From Lycium barbarum (taxonomy: Eukaryota; Streptophyta; Magnoliopsida; Solanales; Solanaceae), in assembly GCF_019175385.1 (NCBI RefSeq), contig NC_083339.1, positions 31,897,637 to 31,961,636 of the forward strand: 64,000 bases of DNA, read 5' to 3'. Shown in pieces: positions 1 to 10,780 of this stretch (the first letter of the stretch is position 1; each line of letters opens with the position of its first letter). The notes beneath the pieces were generated by a model. That model was not told where the DNA came from. It worked only from the letters and a program-made list of their open reading frames with translations, and searched no databases. The position numbers and the translations under genes were made by a program.

Positions 1-1594
1 GTTCGTTTCCAATTTCTGGGAGAACCAGTTTTAGAATGGAAGGGGAATACGGCGTCACCAAAAGGTAGGTTTATTTCCTATCTAAAGGCAAGGAAAATAA
101 TCACAAAGGGATGTATCTATCACTTAGTTCGGGTTCAAGATGTGGAAGCTGAATCGCCAACTCTTCAGTCAGTCCCCATAGTACATGAGTTTCCGGATGT
201 GTTCCCGGAAGAGCTTCCAGGCCTTCCTCCCGAGCGAGAGATCAATTTTGATATTGATGTGTTACCAGACACTAAGCCTATATCTATTCCTCCCTACAGA
301 ATGGCACCCGCAAAATTGAAAGAGTTGAAGGAGCAATTGAAGTATTTGCTTGATAAAGGCTTCATTAGGCCTAGTTCATCCCCGTGGGGAGCACCCGTAT
401 TGTTCGTCCGAAAGAAAGATGGCTCCTTGAGAATGTGCATTGATTACCGGCAATTGAATAAGGTGACAATTAAGAACAAGTATCCTCTTCCGAGAATTGA
501 TGACTTATTTGATTAATTGCAAGGTGTCAAGTGGTTTTCAAAGATTGATTTGAGGTCCGGGTATCATCAAGTGAGAGTTAGGGAGAAAGATATCCCTAAG
601 ACAGTCTTTAAGAACAAGATATGATCATTTTGAGTTCCGGGTGATGTCATTTGGGCTACCTAATGCGCCGACGGCATTTATGGATCTGATGAATAATGTG
701 TTCAGGCCTTTTCTGGATTTATTTGTGATTGTATTTATCGACGACATCTTGGTATATTGTAGATCCGATCCAGAACATGCGAATCATTTGCGTACTGTCC
801 TTGGAGTCCTTCGAACCCGAGAGTTGTTTGCAAAGTTTTCCAAATGCGAGTTTTGGTTGAACTCAGTGGCATTTCTGGGGCATATTGTAGCAGCCGATGG
901 TATTCGAGTGGATAATCAAAAGATTGAGGCCGTGAAGACCTGGCTAAGGCCCACAACTCCTACGGAGGTTCGTAGTTTTCTGGGCTTAGCAGGTTATTAC
1001 AGGAGATTTGTTGAAGGTTTTTCTTCTATTTCTGCACTGCTCACAAAGTTGACCCAGAAATCGGCAAAGTTTCAATGGACAGATGCGTGTGAACGTAGCT
1101 TCCAAGAGTTGAAAAGTAGGTTGACTTCCGCCCCAGTCTTTGCACTTCCTGAGGGATTGGAAGGATGTGTTGTTTATTGCGATGCTTCTAGTGTGGGGTT
1201 AGGCTGTGTATTGATGCAACATGGTAAAGTGATTGCGTATGCTTCAAGGCAATTGCGGAAACATGAGCGGAATTATCCGACCCATGATCTAGAATTGGCC
1301 GCAGTGGTTCATGCATTAAAGATATGGAGACATTATTTATATAGTGTCCATGTGGATATTTACACAGATCATAAGAGTCTTCAGTACATCTTCAAGCAGA
1401 AGGAGTTGAATTTGCGGCAACGACGATGGTTGGAATTGCTAAAGATTGTGATGTCGATATTTTGTATCACCCTGGAAAGGTAAATGTTGTAGCTGATGCT
1501 CTTAGCCGCAGATCTATGGGAAGTTTATGTGATGTACGACCAGAGAGAAAAGAAATGGCTCGTGAGCTCCAACAGTTAGCTAGCCTAGAAGTTT
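1..1594 (+). pseudogene. A1 pol, first part: protease-RT linker, reverse transcriptase, RNase H
   Basis: The frame is open from base 1 and encodes the segment between protease and RT, then the RT fingers (CIDYRQLNK near 438-464). Three lesions are visible. There is a TAA stop at 514-516 right after [11 protein letters not shown], an extra A near 610 that shifts the frame, and a missing A near 1442 that shifts it again. The RT catalytic FIDD (near 737-748) is intact, as are the RNase H residues D (CDAS near 1178), E (DLELAA) and D (YTDHKSL). Coding resumes as far as 1594, where solo LTR S1 breaks the gene; integrase continues at 3997. The enzyme would copy element RNA into cDNA in virus-like particles, but this copy cannot make a full polyprotein. 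Confidence 0.9.
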
Positions 1595-1901
1595 TGTCAC
1601 GACCCGACTAGGGGGCCGCGACGAGCACCCGGTGCTAGCCCACCCGGGCACCCCTTAGCTTATACTTAGGCTTGCATCTAGGTGAGCCACATCATTAATC
1701 ATACATTTCCAAACATCAATCATACTAGTCCCATTGGGCGACAACATCTTTAATCATCATAGGCATCTATGCCACAGCAATGTACATTGGCCGACGAGGC
1801 CAACAAAATGATATACAAAAAAAAATATAGGCCGACAAGGCCAGACATGACTAACCACATGCACGTGACTACGAGCCTCTAAGAGTATAACATATCACAT
1901 G

Positions 1902-1920
1902 AGCGGGACAGGACCCCGCT
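1902..1920 (-). other. GC-stem hairpin in S1
   Basis: AGCGGG and CCCGCT form a perfect 6-bp stem around a 7-nt loop. It is the equivalent of GACGGG/CCCGTC in other LTRs (for example 49880-49898), with both arms changed together. Confidence 0.65.
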
Positions 1921-2040
1921 ATGCCCATAATTATATACACAAAAGAATAAGTACCCAAAAGCTATGGCTCCGAATGAGATGGAGCTCTGCTATGCAATCT
2001 CTGAATAAGCAACTATGAGTACAGTCTGTCTCCCTGTGCA

Positions 2041-2113
2041 CCTGCGGGCATGACGCAGCGTCCACAAACAAAATGACGTCAGTACGAAGAATGTACTGAG
2101 TATGTAAAGCATG
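2041..2113 (-). other. LTR hairpin module in S1
   Basis: TCAGTAC-N7-GTACTGA is a perfect 7-bp inverted repeat (2079-2099). In element orientation it is followed by a GACGTC/GACG stem and then by the CCCGCAGGT box. The same ordered module occurs in twelve other complete LTR copies in the window. Confidence 0.75.
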
Positions 2114-3504
2114 ATCAACATCAATATAGAAGCATAATATATAACAAAGGCAGTAACATAGGAGGGGAGACAACAAAATCATCATCATGGCACTTACTTG
2201 CTTTCCATAGGGGCATTCCGTTTCTATTGCGTATCCGTATACATACATCCACATCCGTACTTAATTACTCTCATAATCATTTACATCTCATATACATAAC
2301 ATATTCACATATATACATACATATACATAACATGCCCGACCATGAAGGTTCGGTGTTTCATACATACTTGGCCAACCAAGGCTCAAGGTCATACATACCT
2401 GGCCCTACCAAGGCATCAGGGTTATCCGTACCATCTGCAGAGGTGTGCGCGCGTTACGTAATCATATACATACTTTATACATATTCATATACATATATTC
2501 TTACCCGGTATCGTAAGCTCGGGGGTTATATTATAGCCCTTCATAGGCACACGAACATATGATAGCTCATAAGCACCTCTAGCATCATTTCTATCGTCAT
2601 CATTATCGTTACATCCATGTCGTAGGCTTACTAGCTCAGAAGGTCAGTCATTTGAAGGAATCGTAGACTTATAGAGGATTTAGACTTTTGGCCAAAGAAC
2701 CATGCCTTATGAATTAAGGGTTAGCCTTACATACGTTTTCCGTCGAACTATTCTACACTTGCACGTACTCCTTCGATGCTCACGTTTCTACCTTCATTAA
2801 GGTCATACTATCATTAGAATAGATAACTAGCATATATGGCTAAAGCTAGAGAAAATCGGACAACATCTCATTTATTTATACGATATTCCTCCATATCATA
2901 ATTCAATTCCTAAACGTCAACAATACATTCACAATATCATAACAATAGCCATTAATAACCTACATTATCCACATTCTCAATTCACTTCCATTCATCCATA
3001 TTCATGGTCAACACACCCAACTTCGTCCGTTCATTTACAAAGTCTATTTCATAGTCTTAACGTCATTTATAACGCATTCATATCACAACACAACAACAAT
3101 CGTAATTCAATTCAACTATTTCTCAAACACGTCACTATTCATCATTCATAACCCATTTTGCTATTCTCTTCTAATGACCAAGCATTTCAACTTTCAAATA
3201 CCTCAAACAACATGTAAATATCATGAATCTTACCTTAGAAGTTGTAGGAACAAGCCTTAGTTGATAATACTCCACTTGAGAAAAAACCCTAGTTTTCCTC
3301 CATTTGGTTTTCTTGACTTTAGATGATTTTTGATGGGTTCTTACCCTTGATTCACTTGCTTAATGTTGTTGATGGCTTATAATCCTTGAAAACTTGTAAT
3401 ATAAATGTAGAGAGATGTTTTTAGAGAGAAGGGGTGTCAAAGGAAATGAAATGAAATCAACTTAGTCCCTTACATTTATTGAGCAAAAGCTGCCCCGACC
3501 AAAT

Positions 3505-3655
3505 ATACGGACTAACATACGGTTCGTATAAAATCTACGGACCGTACTTCCTGGCCGTATGTTTGGTCCAGAGAGTTTGGCCAAGCTGGGTTGGTTATAC
3601 GGTCCAGACATACGGACCGTATAAATTATACGGCCAGTATGTTTGGCCGTATAAT
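3505..3655. promoter_or_regulatory. Cluster of TACGG / CCGTA motifs in S1
   Basis: About nine copies of TACGG or CCGTA-type words occur within 150 bp, several arranged as short palindromes (such as ATACGGACCGTATA). They lie in the first 500 bp of the LTR (element orientation), where U3 promoter sequence is expected. The same type of cluster recurs in A1's LTR (5947-6182). A role as a transcription-factor site array is an inference. Confidence 0.45.
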
Positions 3656-3996
3656 CCCAGTGATTCCGAACTTCGATCCGTCGTTTCGTTTGGTCTCCAA
3701 TCCTCATGGAACCTTCTTAACACTTGTACAACACTTCAATACCAATCTAAGGGAAGTTATCCCTCTCCTCCAAGACATCATTAGGTCCTTTCTAACTCGT
3801 TACTCGTAATTCCTTCCCGATACTTATCAAATACTTTGCCTTATCTTAGCCAACTTTCTCGCCTAACATCGGATGCCTTTGAAACATCACTTAAGGTCAT
3901 CAAACATCATTTCTTACTCATGAACCTATCGTATACTCGTACTCCTTACTAGTTCATTCGCTTGCGTACCAACGGAAAATTTTCCGAGGTGTAACA

Positions 3997-5521
3997 AGTT
4001 TGAGTAGTGGACTCAGGTAGCAAGGGAGCTACTATTCAGAATTCAGCAGCCTCGTCGCTAGTAGCAGAAGTGAAAGAGCGACAATACGAAGATTCCATGC
4101 TAATGCAGTATAGAGATACACTCCCTCAGAAAGAGGAGTCCTCATTTGATATTTCAGGAGACGGAGTTCTCCAATGCCGAGGCAGATTATGTGTTCCCGA
4201 TGTGGCAGGTTTACGCCACCAGATTTTGAGAGAAGCTCATTGTTCTCATTATTCTGTTCACCCCGGTGCGACGAAAATGTATCATGATCTTAAGTCTATC
4301 TATTGGTGGAATGGAACGAAGAAAGATATAGCGGAATTCGTAGCTCAATGTCCCAATTGTCAACAAGTACAAATCGAGCACCAAAAGCTAGGTGGATTGT
4401 TGCAAGCTATAGAAATCCCAACTTGGAAATGGGAAGTGATTAACATGGACTTCATTTCAGGCTTACCCCGTTCTCGACGTAAGTATGATTCCATATGGGT
4501 GATTGTAGATAGGCTCACAAAGGCAGCTTATTTCTTATCGGTCAGAATGACCTATGTGGCAGAAGATTATGCAAGGCTTTATGTTAAAGAGATAGTGAGA
4601 CTCCATGGTGTTCCGGTATCTATTATCTCTGATAGAGGGACTCAGTTTACAGCTAACTTTTGGAAGTCTTTCCAAGAGGGTCTAGGGACCCAAGTGAGCC
4701 TTAGCACAACATTTCATCCACAGACGGATGGACAGGCTGAACGTACCATTCAGACTCTTGAAGATATGTTACGGGCATGTATGATAGATTTTGGAGGTAA
4801 TTGGGATGATCATTTGCCACTCATTGAATTTGCTTACAATAACAGTTATCATTCTAGCATTCAAATGACACCGTATGAAGCTTTATATGGGCGAAAGTGT
4901 AGGTCCCCAATTGGGTGGTTCGAAATAGGAGAGGCCAGACTGATAGGGCCAGACTTGGTCCAGCAAGCCATAGAGAAAGTCAAGCTCATACAAGATCGGT
5001 TATTAGCAGCCCAAAGTTGTCAGAAGTCCTATGCGGATAATCGCCGAAGAGACTTAGAGTTCCTAGTGAAAGATTGGGTATTCTTGAAAGTGTCACCGAT
5101 GAAAGGTGTAATGAGATTTGGCAGAAAGGGGAAGCTTAGTCCCTGGTACATTGGACCTTATGAGATTGTGCGCAAAGTGGGCAAAGTGGCTTACGAATTA
5201 GATCTACCTTCGGATTTGGAGTCAGTTCACCCAGTTTTCCATGTCTCGATGCTTCGAAAATGTGTTGGAGATCCTACTAGGATCGTGCCAATAAGCGATG
5301 TGCAAGTGACAGAAAAGTTGACTTATGAAGAAGTGCCCATTGCCATACTAGATAGGCAAGTGCGGAGGCTTAGAAACAAAGAAGTGGCCTCAGTTAAGGT
5401 TTTATGGAGAAGCAGTAAACGAGAAGAAACGACATGGGAAGCGGAAGAAAGTATGAAATCCAGATACCCTCATTTATTTCAGCCCTTGGGAGAGATTCAA
5501 GATGAAACATCAGCGGTATGA
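3997..5521 (+). pseudogene. A1 pol, second part: integrase and chromodomain
   Basis: The frame is open through 5521, with about 500 codons of in-frame coding. In order it shows the zinc-binding H2C2 region (HPGATKMYH ... CPNC, about 4255-4370), then the catalytic D (NMDFISG near 4442), D (SDRGTQF near 4630) and E (GQAERTIQ near 4729). The C-terminal part then contains FHVSMLRKC and a chromodomain-like tail (ILDRQVRRLRNK ... TTWEAEESM near 5346-5455). All three catalytic acidic residues are present. In this family integrase inserts the cDNA and the chromodomain biases it to heterochromatin. This half is intact, but it has been separated from RT by S1 and has no start of its own. Confidence 0.92.
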
Positions 5522-5691
5522 GGTATGTATGATTTCCTTTTCATGCTTTTGGTCGTGTGTGGCCATAGATATGTTGATATTGTGATGTAGCCCTGTGAGG
5601 CGATGATATTTTGGGTTGTTGTGACAGGATGGTAGTGCCATATTATAGGGCAGACTCTGGCAAATTTTTTATAGAATCCCCGAAGACTTTA
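5522..5691 (+). other. A1 3' untranslated spacer
   Basis: This is 170 bp between the integrase stop and the palindrome. I see no motif in it. Confidence 0.6.
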
Positions 5692-5727
5692 AACATTCGA
5701 GGACGAATGTTCTTAAGGGGGGAAGGA
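5692..5727 (+). promoter_or_regulatory. A1 pre-PPT palindrome and polypurine tract
   Basis: AACATTCG-AGGA-CGAATGTT (5692-5711) is a perfect 8-bp inverted repeat. The purine tract at 5715-5727 (AAGGGGGGAAGGA) abuts the LTR start TGTTACACC. The tract primes plus-strand DNA synthesis in this class of element. The palindrome recurs at the same place in T, B and C. Confidence 0.85.
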
Positions 5728-5946
5728 TGTTACACCTCGAAAAAATCCTCCATTGTTGTCCAAATGAATGGACCCTTGAGGAGTACGAGTATTCGATGTT
5801 TTCATGAGTAAGAAATAACATTTGACGACCCTAAGTAAGATTTCAAAGGCAATTGCAAAAAGAGATAGGTTATGCTCCATAATGAATAATTATAGGTTTT
5901 GGAAATGTGAAAAGTTGCAGGTTTGCATTCTGGCCAGTTGGTCGTA

Positions 5947-6182
5947 AAGTGAAATACGGACCGTAAAGTGGTATACGGTCCGTAAACTGCCATGTCGTAT
6001 TTTGGCTTCCAAAACTTCAACTTTCTACCAAATGATCAAATGGTTAAATACGACCTGAAATACGAACCGTAAACCGTGATCGTAAATCACCATGCTTCAG
6101 CCTGAGTTTCTGGTTCTGTTATGATTAAATACGACCACGAAGGACGTTCCGTAAACTGGAATACGGACCGTAAACTAAGTTT
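5947..6182. promoter_or_regulatory. TACGGNCCGTA palindrome cluster in A1 LTR
   Basis: The words TACGGACCGTAAA, TACGGTCCGTAAA and variants recur at least six times in about 235 bp, just upstream of a TATTAAATA box (about 6219). The position within U3 suggests promoter elements. Function is not shown by sequence alone. Confidence 0.5.
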
Positions 6183-9049
6183 ACGACCACTGTGCTGTTC
6201 ACTTAAGATCAGATTTTGAGTTATTAAATAAGGGACCAAGTTTATTATTTCATTTCCACAGTTCATCCCTTCTCTCTAAAACATCTCTCTACATTTATTT
6301 CACAAGATTTCAAGGATTATTAGTCATCAACAAAACAAATCAAGTGAATCAAGTGTAAGGAAACCCATTAAGATTATTCAAGTCAAGAAAATCTCATTGA
6401 AGGAAAACTAGGGTTTTTGCTCAAGTGAAGTATTTCGACAAAGGCTCATTCCTACAACATCTAAGGTAAGATTTATGGTATTTATATGTTGTTTAAGGTA
6501 TTTGAGAGTTGAAATTCTTGGACATTAGATGGGTATAGAAAAATGGGTCATGAATGATGAATAGTGACATTTTGAGAAATAGTTTGCATTGAGTTATGAG
6601 TCTTGATGTATTGTGATGTAAATGTGTTATAAATGATGTTGAGAACATGAGATGAGCAATGTACGTGAATGAACATAGTTGTGTGTTATAACCATGGATA
6701 TGAGTAGTTGAAAGTAAGTCTAGAAATGTGGATAATGTGGATGAATAATGATTATTGTTATGGTAATGTGAATGCATTAGTGACATTTGGGAGTTGATAT
6801 TCGCTATGGAGGAATGTCGTATAAATAAAGGAGATGCTGTTCGATTTTCTCTAGCTTTAGCCATGTGTGCTAGTCGTCGATTCTAACGATAGTATGACTT
6901 TAATGAAGGTATAAACGCAACCGTTGAAAGAGAACGTGCAAGTGGTAAATAGTCTAACAAAAAGGTATGTAAGGCTAACCCTTCTTTCATAAGGCATGGT
7001 TCTTTGGCCAATCATCTAAATCTTCTACGAGCTTATAATGTTCTCCGAATTCTTCTATCTTCAAAGCTACTAAGCTTATGATTCTCGATATGCTACGATT
7101 GTACTAAATTCCTCGTATGACGAGTAGGACCATTAAGGCAAATGTGACGAATGACGATAATAGTGATAATGATATCGATGACGATAATGATGACGATGAT
7201 GATAATGGCGTTAATAGAAATGATGCTTATGAGCTAGTATATGTATGGACCTATGTATGACTGTTATGGTACCCCGAGCTTATGAGGCCGGGTATGATAT
7301 GTAAATAAGTATGTATACGATTACGAAACGCGCGCACACCTCTGCAGATGGTACGGACAACCCTGTCGCCTTGGTAGGGCCAGGTAGATGTAACCTTGTG
7401 TTATACCCCGTATTTTTGTACGTCGGATTATTCGCAAGCTAATCGACTTAAGTTAAAGACGGGGTTATTATCGGACATGAAATAGGAACTTTTAATTTTC
7501 AATTTTAATTACTACACAAATTATTTATAAATTTTATTTAGTATAGAAATATTATTGGATATTAGGGATTAATTAATTATGATTAGATTATTGAGTAAGG
7601 ATTAATGATTAATTAAAATTAATTGATTTAATTATTGGTTATGGGCCCCACGCGAAATAAAATAATAATTCAAGAAGTCAATTGATGTGTCATAGGATGG
7701 GGGGGGGCGGGGGTAGCACGTGTCAAGTTGAGGGACAACATATATATGAAAAATTGGATGAACAACTTAGAAGCTAATTTCATTTTCATAAAGTTGAACT
7801 TGAAAAAAAAAAAGACATTTCCATGGCTGCTCTCGGCCAGCCATGGATGGAGGCAAAAAATTGATTTGTTGCATATTTGATCAAGTTCAAGGAGGTGATA
7901 GCAACATTGGATATTGAATTGAGGAAGAAGAAATTGTGAAATTGGAGCAATTAAGTGTAGAAATTCCTCCGAGAAAATTCAAGTAAGATTTTCTTATTTT
8001 GTGGTGTAATGGTATTAATAGTGTTGTAATGGAAGGATTAAAATTGGATTGGATGAAATTGGAAGTAAGAAATTGCATGAATTCGTTGATATTAGGAGTT
8101 GTGGTTGTTATATGGAATTGTTGCGTTGAAAGAATAAAAGTGTGGTTATGTTCATATGTTGTTGTCGTGATGTCGTTAATGTGGATTCTAAATTTGGAAG
8201 AATGAAGTGTATAAAGTATCGTATACAAAGCGTATGTTGGTTTGTTTGGCGTATGATCTTAAACGTTAATGATTTGGATTGGAAAAGGATTAAGAAGAGT
8301 TATTGGATTGTTTTAATTGTTTATGGGCTGAATTGTAAGGGTTTTTATACGAAAATTTATATTACTGTCGTTGTTGGTATTTCTGTGATAATAGGAGGCT
8401 AATTGGAAGTTCGGGTTAGGCGAATATATAGGGGAAATGCTGCCCGATTTCCGTTAAGTCCTTAACTCATGAAAACCCTAATGAAGAAAGTATAAGTTAA
8501 AGAATGAGTCCTATAGGCGATTGGTTACAGATCTATGAGCTAGGAAGTATAGTTGACTAACGATAGCGTTACTTTTATATTAAATAGGCTAAAGGGGCGA
8601 CGAAGCGAACGTGATTACGATTAATCTTTAACAGGTATGTAAAGTTAACCCTTCTTTTTTTTTGGCATGATCTTTATGAAACGAATAGACGATGTGTATA
8701 TGATTCCAAAGAAGTTCCTATTCTTAGAGACACTAGGATGGCTACCGTTCTTGATTTCCAGAAGCTATTTTATTATATTCTAATACGTGTATACCATTCC
8801 AGAAGTTCTATTTTGATATAATCCATTGTGACATTTGAAAGGTATTTGATATGACTATTGTCTTGATTTTAAAATGAGTATTCCATTGAGTCTTTGATAA
8901 TGCTTTAATTTGCAAATGGTTGCTCACTACTCTACTCGTGCATGCCTCAATATGTCTTTCACTGAGTCCCGGGCCAGGATACGTTTTCGTGCACAGTTTC
9001 ACTGCATTGTTCATCAAGCCCCTCACTAGAGGGCCGGGATACTATATAT

Positions 9050-9165
9050 ATATATGATGGTGTTATGATGTGATGGCGTGATGGTGCGATGATCTGATGG
9101 TGTTATGATGTGTTTATGGCGTTATGATGTGTTTATGGAGTTATGATGTGTATGGCGCCAAGGAT
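9050..9165 (+). repeat. Degenerate GTTATGATGTG repeats in S2
   Basis: A short (TA)n tract is followed by many imperfect copies of GTTATGATGTG and GTGATGG-like words. It is low-complexity sequence within the LTR. Confidence 0.6.
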
Positions 9166-9341
9166 GGTATGTGGCGACCTTATCCACCGAGTCCCATAAT
9201 GGGCCGGATATGATATATGATATTGATATGCATGATTTTCATTTCATAAGGCAAGTGTATTGATGTTTTAAAAGCCATACTTGTTTCTGGTAATCTCTAG
9301 TTCAGTATGATTCTCTTTATCGTATTTCATGCTTTATATGC

Positions 9342-9405
9342 TCAGTACATATTCCGTACTGACCCCCCTTTCTTCGGAGGGCTGCGTTTCATGCCCGCAG
9401 GTACA
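9342..9405 (+). other. LTR hairpin module in S2
   Basis: The perfect stem TCAGTAC-N7-GTACTGA (9342-9362) is followed by a C-run/GGAGGG stem (9363-9381, one mismatch) and the box CCCGCAGGTACAGA. Confidence 0.75.
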
Positions 9406-10275
9406 GATAGTCGGTTTGGTGACCCTTCAACATAGGACTTCTACTCAGCTGTCTTTGAGAGCTCCGTTGTTCCAGAGCCTAGAATTTTGGTACAGATCTT
9501 ATGATGTATATGTATATGTTTATCCAGGGGTACGGCGGGGCCCTGTCCCGTCATATTTCACTGTTGATACTCTTAGAGGTCTGTAGACATATGTGTGGGT
9601 TATGTATAAGTTCTGTTCAGCTGTGTCTACACGATGTGCTATGATATGATGTTCGTCTGTAGTGGCAGCCTTGTCGGCTTGCGTATCATTTTACGACTTG
9701 ATTAGTGTGACTCCTCAGGAGACAGTTTATCTGGATATATATATATATACATGACGACGTTATGAACCTTGGAGTTCTTTTGCAAGTTTCCATATTGTTC
9801 TTAGATTCAGTTTGACTATATCCAACAGGTACGTATACGAGTATCCAGGTCGGGCACTAGTCATGGCCCACGGGGTTGGGTCGTGACACCCTGAAGCCTT
9901 GGTAGGGCCAGGTATGAGTAACCTTGAGCCTTGGTTGGCCAAGTATGTATGAAACACCGATCCTCCATAGTCGGGTATGCTATGTAAATGCTATGTATAT
10001 GATATGATTATGCATATGATATGAATACGAATATGATATGACTATGTATATGAATGTGAATAAGGGGCATGTATACGAATACGAGCACAAATATGGTACG
10101 GTTACTATTATGAATGCGGATAATGATGTATGTACACAAACGCGTATTAGAAATGGAAAGTTCCTAAGAAAGGCAAGTAAGTGCATATGATAATGATATT
10201 GCCATCTCTCATTCTATGATATTTCTTATGTTGCTATTTATGCTTCCATATTGATATTGATCATGCTTTACATAC

Positions 10276-10336
10276 TCAGTACATTCTTCGTACTGACGTC
10301 CTTTTGTTTGTTGACGCTGCGTCATGCCCGCAGGTG
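10276..10336 (+). other. LTR hairpin module in A1 3' LTR
   Basis: TCAGTAC-N7-GTACTGA is at 10276-10296. The second stem here uses CGTC/GACG instead of C5/G5, and CCCGCAGGTGCACA follows. Confidence 0.75.
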
Positions 10337-10454
10337 CACAGGGAGACAGGTTCGATCCATAGCTTCTTACTCAGAGATTACATAGCAAAGCTCCATTTCC
10401 TTCGGAGCCATAGCTTTTGGGTACTTATTCTTTTGTGTACATAATTATGGGCAT

Positions 10455-10473
10455 AGCGGGGTCCTAACCCGCT
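10455..10473 (+). other. GC-stem hairpin in A1 3' LTR
   Basis: AGCGGG-N7-CCCGCT is a perfect 6-bp stem, placed downstream of the hairpin module as in the other LTRs. Confidence 0.65.
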
Positions 10474-10780
10474 TATGTGATATGTTATACTCTTCTTAGA
10501 GGCTCGTAGCCATGTGTATGTGGTTAGATGTGTTTGGCCTTGTCTGCCTATATTTTGTATTCCTTTTTGGTTGGCCTCGTCGGCCCATGTACATTGATGT
10601 GGCATAAATGCCTATGATGATATAAAGAGCTTGTTGTCCAAAATGACTAGTATGATTGATGGATAGAAATGTATGTTTTACTATGTGGCTCACCTAGATG
10701 TTAAGTGGAAGTATGTTAAGGGGTGCCCGGGTGGAATAGCACCGGGTGCTCGTCGCGGCCCCCTAGTCGGGTCGTGACAA

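Larger units (their letters stand above)
1595..3996 (-). mobile_element. Solo LTR S1 (family I), inserted in A1 pol
   Basis: The insertion starts TGTCACGACCC and ends GGTGTAACA on the + strand, so its LTR runs TGTTACACC...GGGTCGTGACA on the - strand. It is flanked by a perfect 5-bp target duplication AGTTT (1590-1594 and 3997-4001), which fixes both ends. No gag, pol, primer site or polypurine tract lies inside, so it is one LTR left after recombination between two. It shares its sequence with A1's own 3' LTR, so it is a close relative. It contains the hairpin module (2079-2099), a GC hairpin (1902-1920), and a cluster of TACGG-type motifs near 3505-3655. ORFs inside it are chance. Confidence 0.95.
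7399..9888 (+). mobile_element. Solo LTR S2 (family II), inserted in A1 3' LTR
   Basis: It runs from TGTTATACCCCG to GGGTTGGGTCGTGACA. The flanks are CCTTG (7394-7398) and CCCTG (9889-9893), a 5-bp duplication with one mismatch. Its start and end match the LTRs of element B, so it belongs to the same family. There is no interior. Contents include GTTATGATGTG-type degenerate repeats (9050-9165), the hairpin module (9342-9381) and a GC hairpin near 9533-9551. The donor-like site near 7980 is degraded to CAAGTAAG. ORFs near 7999-8402 look like chance. Confidence 0.92.
1..10779 (+). mobile_element. Ty3/gypsy chromovirus A1 (Tekay/Del-like), 5' end outside window
   Basis: The element reads pol (protease-RT linker, reverse transcriptase, RNase H, integrase, chromodomain), then a palindrome, a polypurine tract and a 3' LTR that ends GGGTCGTGACA at 10779. 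The 5' LTR, gag and most of the protease lie left of the window. Solo LTR S1 interrupts pol and solo LTR S2 interrupts the 3' LTR. A1 itself interrupts a LINE ORF, because LINE coding sequence starts immediately after the LTR end. The target duplication on the right would be AGTGT (10780-10784), but its partner is out of view. Clade assignment rests on the gene order and the chromodomain-like end of integrase. Confidence 0.9.
5728..10779 (+). mobile_element. A1 3' LTR (family I), interrupted by S2
   Basis: The LTR starts TGTTACACC directly after the polypurine tract and ends GGGTCGTGACA. Removing S2 and its target duplication leaves about 2.56 kb. Visible parts are the TACGGNCCGTA cluster (5947-6182), a TATTAAATA box near 6219, a donor-like AAG/GTAAG at 6465/6466 and a second donor-like AG/GTATGTAAGG near 6964. 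Then come GAT/GAC-rich simple sequence (7146-7207), the hairpin module (10276-10296) and the GC hairpin (10455-10473). Compared with S1 it has a 33-bp tandem duplication at the S2 site. No gene lies in it. Confidence 0.9.
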
